From the NCBI RefSeq assembly GCF_900112845.1, contig NZ_FONG01000029.1, positions 1 to 64,000 on the forward strand: DNA of 64,000 nt. Reading direction: 5' to 3'. Below, one piece after another: positions 58,385 to 64,000 of the stretch (positions are counted from its first letter, which is position 1; every line of letters starts with the position of its first letter). The notes below the pieces were generated by a model that was not told the origin of the DNA, did not search any database, and worked only from the letters and a program-made list of their open reading frames with translations. The position numbers were made by a program, and so were the translations under genes. Source of the stretch: Actinacidiphila alni (GTDB lineage Bacteria; Actinomycetota; Actinomycetes; Streptomycetales; Streptomycetaceae).

Positions 58385-61003
58385 ATGCAACGACTCCTGC
58401 GCACCCTCGCACCGCTGTGGGTGCTCGCCCTGCTGGCCGCCGCACTGGTCGTGACCGCGCTGCCCGCCCAGGCGGCCACCGGCTGGACCGTCACCGGCCC
58501 GTCCGCGAACTCCCCGACGGCCGCCCAAATCACCCTGGAAAACGGCACGTTGACCTTCGCCGCCACCAGCCGCGGCCAGAGCGTGCTGTCACCGTCCCCG
58601 ATCGGGATCCGCACCGGCGCCGCCGACCTCACGAGGAATCTGACCTTCCTCGGGCGCAGCGACCGCACCGTGACCGAGTCGTACGCCATGACCACCGGCA
58701 AGAGCAGCCACCGCTCCACGGCCTACACCGAGTCCACCCTGTCGTTCTCCGGCGACGGCGGCTCCCGCCTCGACGTCGTGGTCCGCGCCTCCGACACCGG
58801 CGTCGCGTACCGCTACGTCCTTCCGGGCAGCGGATCGGTGACCGTGACCGGTGAGGCGTCGTCCTGGACCGTACCGTCCGCCTCGCCCGCGTGGCTGGTG
58901 CCGCCCGACCAGGAGGACCAGGGCCAGTGGTTCGGCACCACCGCGGGCGGCGCGCCGGCCAACACCTACCACCTGCCCGCGCTCTTCCAGTCAGGCGGCG
59001 CGTACGCGCTGGTCGCCGAGACCGACCTCGACGGCCGCTACGCCGCCTCTTACCTGGAGCACACCGCGGGCAGCGCGACGTACACCGTCCGGCTGGCGAG
59101 TTCCGTGACCGCCTCGCTGCCGCTGTCCACACCGTGGCGTACCGCCTCGCTGGGCTCGCTCGCCGAGGTCACCCAGTCCACGATCGTCGACGACCTGGCC
59201 ACCCCCTCGAAGGTCGCGGACACCTCCTGGATCAAGCCCGGCGCGGTCGCCTGGTCCTGGCTGACCGAGCACGGCAGCCCGTCCAGCGAGGCCCGGCAGA
59301 AGCAGTACATCGACTTCGCCCAGCGCCAGGGCTGGGGCTACGTACTGATCGACGAGGGCTGGTCGTCCTCCTGGGTGCCCGACGTCGTCTCCTACGCCAG
59401 GGCCCACGGCGTCCAGGTCATCCTGTGGTTCAACTCCGCCGACCTCAAGACGGCCGCGCAGCGCGCCAGTCGGCTGCCGCAGGTGAAGAGCTGGGGCGTG
59501 GCCGGCGTCAAGATCGATTTCATCGACGAGTACACCCAGCCGACCCTGCAGTGGTACGACGCCGTCCTGGCGCAGACCGCCGACCTCAAGCTCATGGTCA
59601 ACTTCCACGGCACCGCCATGCCGCGCGGCATGCAGCGCACTTGGCCCCAGGTCGTGGCCGCGGAAGCGGTCTACGGCTCGGAGCAGTTCCACAACCGCGC
59701 CGCTTTCGACACCATCCTGCCCTTCACCCGGAATGTGATCTCCAGCATGGACTTCACCCCGGTCGTGTTCAGCATGACCGGCCGCGACACCACCGACGCC
59801 CACGAACTGGCCACTTCGGTCGTCTTCGAATCCGGCTGGCAGCACTTCGCCGACAGCCCCGAGAGCTACGAGTCCCACCCCGAGGCGCTGCGCATCCTCG
59901 ACCAACTGCCCACCGCCTGGGACGAGACACGACTGCTCGGCGGCAGCCCCGGCAAGGAGGCGTACGTCGCCCGCAGGTCCGGCGGCCGCTGGTTCGTCGG
60001 CGGGATCTCCGCCCTGCCGGCCAAGACCTTCACCGCGCCGCTGTCCTTCCTCGGTACGGGACAGTGGCTGGCTGAGACCGTCCGCGACGGCGCCGCCGGC
60101 CTGACCCACGACACCCGCGTCGTCACCGCCGCCGACACCCTGTCCGTGACCGAGGCCGCCAACGGCGGCTTCACCACCGCCCTGTGCCCCTACACCGCCG
60201 GCATGACCACCTGCGACCCGCACGGCCAGGCCAGCGCGCTCAAGGGCACCCAGTCCGGACTGTGCGCCGACGTGCCGGGCGCCTCGCAGACCAACGGCAC
60301 CCGCGTCGCCCTGTGGGACTGCAACGGCCAGACGAACCAGAACTGGACGCTGTCCCCGTCCGGCGAACTGACCGTCTACGGCGGCACGAAGTGCCTGGGC
60401 ACCGCGGGTGGCAGTACGGCCGGCGGCGCGGCCGTGGTCATCGACGCCTGCTCGGGCGCCGCCACCCAGCACTGGTCGCTCGGTGCGAACGGCAGCGTCG
60501 TCAATACCGGCTCCGGCAGCTGCCTCGACGCGTACGACAACGGCACCGCCACCGGCACCCCGCTGGAGATCTGGGCGTGCAACGGCCAGGCCAACCAGAG
60601 CTGGACGCGCGCCAACACCACCACCGCCTTCAAGGGCACGCAGTCCGGTCGCTGCCTCGACCTCCCGAACGGCAACCAGGCCAACGGCACCCGCCCCGCC
60701 CTGTGGGACTGCAATGGCGGCACCAACCAGTCCTGGACCTCCACCGTCACCGGCGAGTTGACCGTCTTCGCCAACCGCTGCCTCGACACCGTCGGCGGCG
60801 CCACCGCGGACGGCACCCGCGTCCAGATCCTCGACTGCGACGGCGCCGCCACCCAGCAGTGGCGCGTCCGCTCCGACGGCACGATCGTCAACACCGCGTC
60901 CGGCAGCTGTCTCGACGCGTACGACAACGGCACCGCCAACGGCACCCCGCTGGAGCTGTGGCCCTGCAACGGCGGCACGAACCAGCTCTGGAGCCGTATC
61001 TGA
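58385..61003 (+). CDS. Secreted GH97 alpha-glycosidase with two CBM13 modules
   Basis: This 872-residue enzyme has a Sec signal (LAPLWVLALLAAALVVTALPAQA), an N-terminal beta-super-sandwich, a barrel domain (about 290-540) with VAWSWLTEHGSP, YVLIDEGWSSSW and GVKIDFIDEY, then a C-terminal beta domain and two tandem CBM13 trefoils (about 618-745 and 748-872). The KIDF Asp378 marks the retaining GH97 subgroup, typified by alpha-galactosidase, rather than the inverting alpha-glucosidases, which lack it. Exo-action on alpha-galactosides is therefore the best guess. ATG 58385 has AAAGGA upstream. Confidence 0.87.
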   Translation: MQRLLRTLAPLWVLALLAAALVVTALPAQAATGWTVTGPSANSPTAAQITLENGTLTFAATSRGQSVLSPSPIGIRTGAADLTRNLTFLGRSDRTVTESYAMTTGKSSHRSTAYTESTLSFSGDGGSRLDVVVRASDTGVAYRYVLPGSGSVTVTGEASSWTVPSASPAWLVPPDQEDQGQWFGTTAGGAPANTYHLPALFQSGGAYALVAETDLDGRYAASYLEHTAGSATYTVRLASSVTASLPLSTPWRTASLGSLAEVTQSTIVDDLATPSKVADTSWIKPGAVAWSWLTEHGSPSSEARQKQYIDFAQRQGWGYVLIDEGWSSSWVPDVVSYARAHGVQVILWFNSADLKTAAQRASRLPQVKSWGVAGVKIDFIDEYTQPTLQWYDAVLAQTADLKLMVNFHGTAMPRGMQRTWPQVVAAEAVYGSEQFHNRAAFDTILPFTRNVISSMDFTPVVFSMTGRDTTDAHELATSVVFESGWQHFADSPESYESHPEALRILDQLPTAWDETRLLGGSPGKEAYVARRSGGRWFVGGISALPAKTFTAPLSFLGTGQWLAETVRDGAAGLTHDTRVVTAADTLSVTEAANGGFTTALCPYTAGMTTCDPHGQASALKGTQSGLCADVPGASQTNGTRVALWDCNGQTNQNWTLSPSGELTVYGGTKCLGTAGGSTAGGAAVVIDACSGAATQHWSLGANGSVVNTGSGSCLDAYDNGTATGTPLEIWACNGQANQSWTRANTTTAFKGTQSGRCLDLPNGNQANGTRPALWDCNGGTNQSWTSTVTGELTVFANRCLDTVGGATADGTRVQILDCDGAATQQWRVRSDGTIVNTASGSCLDAYDNGTANGTPLELWPCNGGTNQLWSRI

Positions 61004-61020
61004 GGACCGGGGGCGTCCCT

Positions 61021-61045
61021 CGCCCGGCCGCCGCGGGGCCGGGCG
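61021..61045. terminator. Hairpin between GH97 and GH3 genes
   Basis: CGCCCGGCC (61021-61029) and GGCCGGGCG (61037-61045) pair perfectly around a seven-base loop, between convergent stops. Confidence 0.6.
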
Positions 61046-61060
61046 GAGGCCGCCCATGGG

Positions 61061-62185
61061 TCAGGCGAGGGTCTGCCGCAGTGAAGTGACGCGCTGCACG
61101 GCGGCGTTGAAGGCGTCGGCGGCCAACTGGCCTCCGGTGTAGGCGTTCGCGAGCGCAGTCACCGCACTGTCGCCCTGGGCGGTGTCCCGCGCCGAGCACA
61201 GCAGCAGGTCCATCCCCGCGCCCGCGGCCAGCACCGCACGCTGGGCGGTGCTGTAGGACGCGCTGATGGCGTGCGCCTCCAAGGCGTCGGTGACGGTGAC
61301 CCCGGTGAAGCCCAGGCGCCCGCGCAGTTCCTGCTGGACGATCGTGGCGGACAGGCCGGCCGGACGGCTCGCGTCGAGCGCCGGATAGACCGCCCACGAC
61401 AGCATGACGAGGTCGACGCCCGCCGTGATGGCCGTCCGGTACGGCACCTCGTCGACGGCGCGGAGCGTGGCAAGGCTCTGCGTGAGCGTGACGGGGCCGA
61501 GGTCGGTGTTCTGCCCGGCGGTCGCCGCGCCGAGACCGGGGAAGTGCTTCGCGGTCGCGGCGACATGGTTGGTCTGCTGGGCGGCGATGAAGGCCCGGCC
61601 GAGCGAGGCGACCGCGTTCGGATCGCTGCTGTAGGACCGCTGGTCGCGGTCGATGAAGTTGCCCGCCTGGTAGAACACGTCGAGCACCGGCGCGAGATTG
61701 ACGTTCATGCCCACCCCGGACAGATTCTGTCCCGCGCCCGAACCGGCGCGCGAGGCGTCGATCTGGGCCTGCGAGGACTGGCCGATCTGCTTCTCCGAGA
61801 GCGAGGGCGCGCCGGGAAGGCGGCGGATCAGGCCGCCCTCCTGATCGGTCATCAGCAGCAGCGGCGCGGCGACCGGACCGTCGGCGGCGGCCTGCGCCAA
61901 CTGCGCGGTGACAGCGGCGATCTGGCTCTCCGAGGCGATGTTCTCGCCGAAGAAGATCACCCCCGCAGCCCGGCCCTCGCCGATCGCGGACAACAACGCG
62001 GCCGGGGGAGTGAGGCCGGGATAGGAGTAGATGACGCGCTGTCCGGCGAGCTGACGTGCGGTCAGTGCGGACGGACTCACCGCGGCGGCACGGGCATCGG
62101 TACCGACAGCGGCGGCCGTGGCGGCCGCACCCGCGGCGGCCAGCAGGGTGCGGCGGCGGACGGCGGGGTCACGGGGTGCATTCAT
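61061..62185 (-). CDS. Tat-exported GH3 enzyme, NagZ-like (beta-N-acetylhexosaminidase type)
   Basis: This 374-residue protein has a Tat-like signal (RRRTLLAAAGAAATAAAVG) and a single GH3 N-terminal barrel without the second domain, the size of NagZ-type enzymes. Motifs include LLMTDQEGGLIRRLPG, NVNLAPVLDVF, and TAKHFPGLGAATAGQNTD, the variant of the KHFPGHG loop that carries the catalytic His dyad in NagZ; the nucleophile Asp is probably in VTVTDALEAHAI. It may release beta-GlcNAc from chitin or wall fragments outside the cell. It is divergent from the GH27 gene. Confidence 0.83.
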   Translation of the reverse strand: MNAPRDPAVRRRTLLAAAGAAATAAAVGTDARAAAVSPSALTARQLAGQRVIYSYPGLTPPAALLSAIGEGRAAGVIFFGENIASESQIAAVTAQLAQAAADGPVAAPLLLMTDQEGGLIRRLPGAPSLSEKQIGQSSQAQIDASRAGSGAGQNLSGVGMNVNLAPVLDVFYQAGNFIDRDQRSYSSDPNAVASLGRAFIAAQQTNHVAATAKHFPGLGAATAGQNTDLGPVTLTQSLATLRAVDEVPYRTAITAGVDLVMLSWAVYPALDASRPAGLSATIVQQELRGRLGFTGVTVTDALEAHAISASYSTAQRAVLAAGAGMDLLLCSARDTAQGDSAVTALANAYTGGQLAADAFNAAVQRVTSLRQTLA

Positions 62186-62490
62186 GGCGGCCTCTTCCGG
62201 CGTGGGGTGGTGAGAGTTTTTCCGCGTTCATGACATGCGTGGCGAGAGTGACCGTACGCCACCGGGGGTGTTCGGGAAAGAGCGCCGAGAGAGTGCGGCC
62301 CGCCCCGTACCTTCGATCGTGGATGCTCAATGATGCTCGGTCAAATGCTGTACCGCGCACTTGTGAACAGTCGTGGGCATGCTCTAGCGTCCAACCGCAC
62401 ACGCGGATCCCGCGTTCCACGGAGCGCGAGCCCCTGACCGTCGGCATCCCCCCTCGCTCCGCAAGCGTCACTCACGCAAAGGAGACCCCC
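62186..62490. other. Divergent intergenic region, GH3 and GH27 genes
   Basis: This 305-base gap has no gene. A GH27 promoter is suggested by TTGTGA (62361-62366) and TAGCGT (62385-62390), 18 bp apart. Just upstream, GATGCTC occurs twice within 62321-62340, followed by AATGCTG, which may be regulatory half-sites. Confidence 0.45.
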
Positions 62491-64000
62491 ATGCCACGCT
62501 TCCGCCTCGCGCGCGGCGCCGCCACGCTGGCCGTCCTGGCCGCCGCCCTCGCGACCCTGCCGCAGACCGCCGTCGCGCAGACCGCTCCCGTCGTCCGGGC
62601 CGCCGCCCCGACCGCCGCCGCCGCGACGCTCGCCGCGACCCCGCCGATGGGCTGGAACGACTGGGCGCACTACCAGTGCGGCGTCACCGAACAGATCGTC
62701 ACGGCGAACGCCGACGCGCTGGTGTCCTCAGGGCTCGCGGACAAGGGCTACGACACCGTCACGGTCGACGACTGCTGGATGGCCAAGTCCCGCGACAGCG
62801 CAGGGAAACTGGTTGCCGACCCGGTGAAGTTCCCGCACGGCATGGCCTGGCTCGGCTCCTACCTGCACGCCCGCGGCCTGAAGTTCGGCATCTACGAGGA
62901 CGCGGGCTCCGCCACCTGCGGCGGCTACCCCGGCAGCGGTCGGACGCAGAGCGGCGGCGCGGACCACTTCGCCACCGACGCCGCCTCCTTCGCCGCGTGG
63001 GGTGTGGACTACCTCAAGCTCGACGGCTGCAACGTGATCGTCGGCTCCGGCCAGACCCAGGAACAGGCGTACCGCCAGGCGTACGACGCACAAGCGGCCG
63101 CCCTGCGCGGCTCCGGCCGGGCCATTGTCTTCTCCGAGTCCGCGCCCGCCTACTTCCAGAGCGGCGAATGGGGCAACCCCACCTGGTTCGACGTGCTGTC
63201 CTGGGTCGGCTCCGACGGCCAACTCTGGCGCGAGGGAACGGACATCGCGACCTTCGACAGCACCCGGCCGGGCGCGAGCCGCTGGGCGAGCGTACTGGGC
63301 AACTACGGCTACAACCGCTGGATCGGCCGCTACGCCGCACCCGGCAACTGGAACGACCCCGACTTCCTGATCGCCGGCGCCGGCGGGCTCACCGACGACG
63401 AATCACGCAGCCAGGTCGCCCTCTGGTCGATGATGGCGGCCCCGATGATCCTCTCCTCGGACGTCTCCGCGCTGACCACCGCGGCCCGCGCGGCACTCGG
63501 CAACACCGACCTGATCGCGGTCGACCAGGACCCCGCGGGCCACCAGGCGGCGGTCGTCTCCAGCTCCGCGACGACCGATGTGCTGGCCCGGCCGCTGGCC
63601 GACGGCGGCCGAGCGGTCGCCGTCCTCAACCGCGGCTCCACCGCGCGCGCCGTCACCACGAGACTGACCGATGTCGGCCTGCCGGGCTGCACCGTCACGG
63701 CCAAGGACCTGTGGACCGGCGCCACCTCCACCACGAGTGACGCACTCACCGCCACCGTCCCCGCGCACGGCACAGCGATCTGGCGGCTCACCCCGGGCAG
63801 CGGCTGCGCGGCGGCCGTCCCCACCGGCCAGCTGACCGGCAACGGCGCCAAATGCGCCGACGTGACCGGAAGCGGCACGGCGGACGGCACCCCGGTCATC
63901 CTCTACACCTGCACCGGGGGCGCGAACCAGCGCTGGACCCTGTCCGCCGACCACACCGTGCGCTCGCTCGGCAAATGCCTCACCGCGAGCGGCACCACCG
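62491..64000 (+). CDS. Secreted GH27 alpha-galactosidase with CBM13, 3' end beyond the window
   Basis: At least 503 residues, open at the right edge. ATG 62491 has AAAGGAG eight bases upstream. A Sec signal (LARGAATLAVLAAALATLPQ) leads into the GH27 barrel, beginning TPPMGWNDWAHYQCGV. The nucleophile is Asp178 in YLKLDGC and the acid/base Asp251 in WREGTDI. A beta-sandwich follows (about 350-440), then the start of a CBM13 module (from about 445, LTGNGAKCADVTGSGTADG). It should release alpha-galactose, for example from galactomannan, complementing the GH26 mannanases. The truncation is only the window boundary. Confidence 0.88.
   Translation, partial: MPRFRLARGAATLAVLAAALATLPQTAVAQTAPVVRAAAPTAAAATLAATPPMGWNDWAHYQCGVTEQIVTANADALVSSGLADKGYDTVTVDDCWMAKSRDSAGKLVADPVKFPHGMAWLGSYLHARGLKFGIYEDAGSATCGGYPGSGRTQSGGADHFATDAASFAAWGVDYLKLDGCNVIVGSGQTQEQAYRQAYDAQAAALRGSGRAIVFSESAPAYFQSGEWGNPTWFDVLSWVGSDGQLWREGTDIATFDSTRPGASRWASVLGNYGYNRWIGRYAAPGNWNDPDFLIAGAGGLTDDESRSQVALWSMMAAPMILSSDVSALTTAARAALGNTDLIAVDQDPAGHQAAVVSSSATTDVLARPLADGGRAVAVLNRGSTARAVTTRLTDVGLPGCTVTAKDLWTGATSTTSDALTATVPAHGTAIWRLTPGSGCAAAVPTGQLTGNGAKCADVTGSGTADGTPVILYTCTGGANQRWTLSADHTVRSLGKCLTASGTT

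Overview
The window is very GC-rich DNA with Streptomyces-type gene structure: GTG and TTG starts behind GGAG-type ribosome binding sites, many leaderless ATG starts six or seven bases after a TANNNT box, long perfect GC hairpins between convergent genes, and many Sec, Tat and lipoprotein signals. A streptomycete or close relative is the best fit. No rRNA, tRNA or CRISPR was seen. The cargo (secreted carbohydrate enzymes, a terpene operon, insertion sequences) looks like accessory chromosome-arm DNA.

Left part, 1-7553: an IS5-type element runs off the left edge. Then come a TetR/MMPL efflux pair, an alpha/beta hydrolase, a membrane-anchored thaumatin-like protein and an HD-domain protein. Next is a 183-bp MITE-like inverted repeat with a complete IS481-family element inserted at its right end; all three mobile elements abut CTAG sites.

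Middle left, 7712-26744: a FUSC membrane protein, a cytochrome P450, a DUF1330-type protein, a secreted GH78 rhamnosidase-like enzyme under a LacI-type operator, a GNAT, a lipoprotein, a methyltransferase that reads straight into a PGPGW membrane protein, an aldo/keto reductase, a CitA/DcuS-type two-component system divergent from a DctA dicarboxylate carrier, an NAD(P)-binding protein, a small secreted protein, a VOC protein and a secreted GH25 lysozyme.

26912-30419: a translationally coupled three-gene terpenoid operon (polyprenyl diphosphate synthase, class I terpene cyclase, P450). It is followed by a divergent LysR/DoxX pair and two divergent membrane-protein genes.

35005-64000 is mainly a carbohydrate-degradation island: two GH26 enzymes, GH30, a Tat-exported beta-helix protein, GH95, GH31, GH97, GH3 and GH27 (cut by the right edge). 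Five of these carry at least seven CBM13 (ricin-B beta-trefoil) modules. The two GH26 genes share an almost identical CBM13 module. Two distant genes share the operator-like palindrome GAGAGCGCTCTC. The combined specificity suggests degradation of plant or fungal wall polysaccharides and glycans bearing mannose, rhamnose, fucose, galactose and glucose.

Inside that island, 46171-50417 holds a partner-switching cluster: an anti-sigma-type ATPase and a STAS protein on one strand, and divergently a PAS/GAF/PP2C phosphatase, a cobalamin-binding protein with the Wx9EH motif of CarH-type light sensors, and a second STAS protein. This is the most interesting system here: a candidate B12/light input into a phosphorylation-based partner switch. 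An epimerase/TetR pair with a clear operator and an AI-2E-family transporter complete the window.
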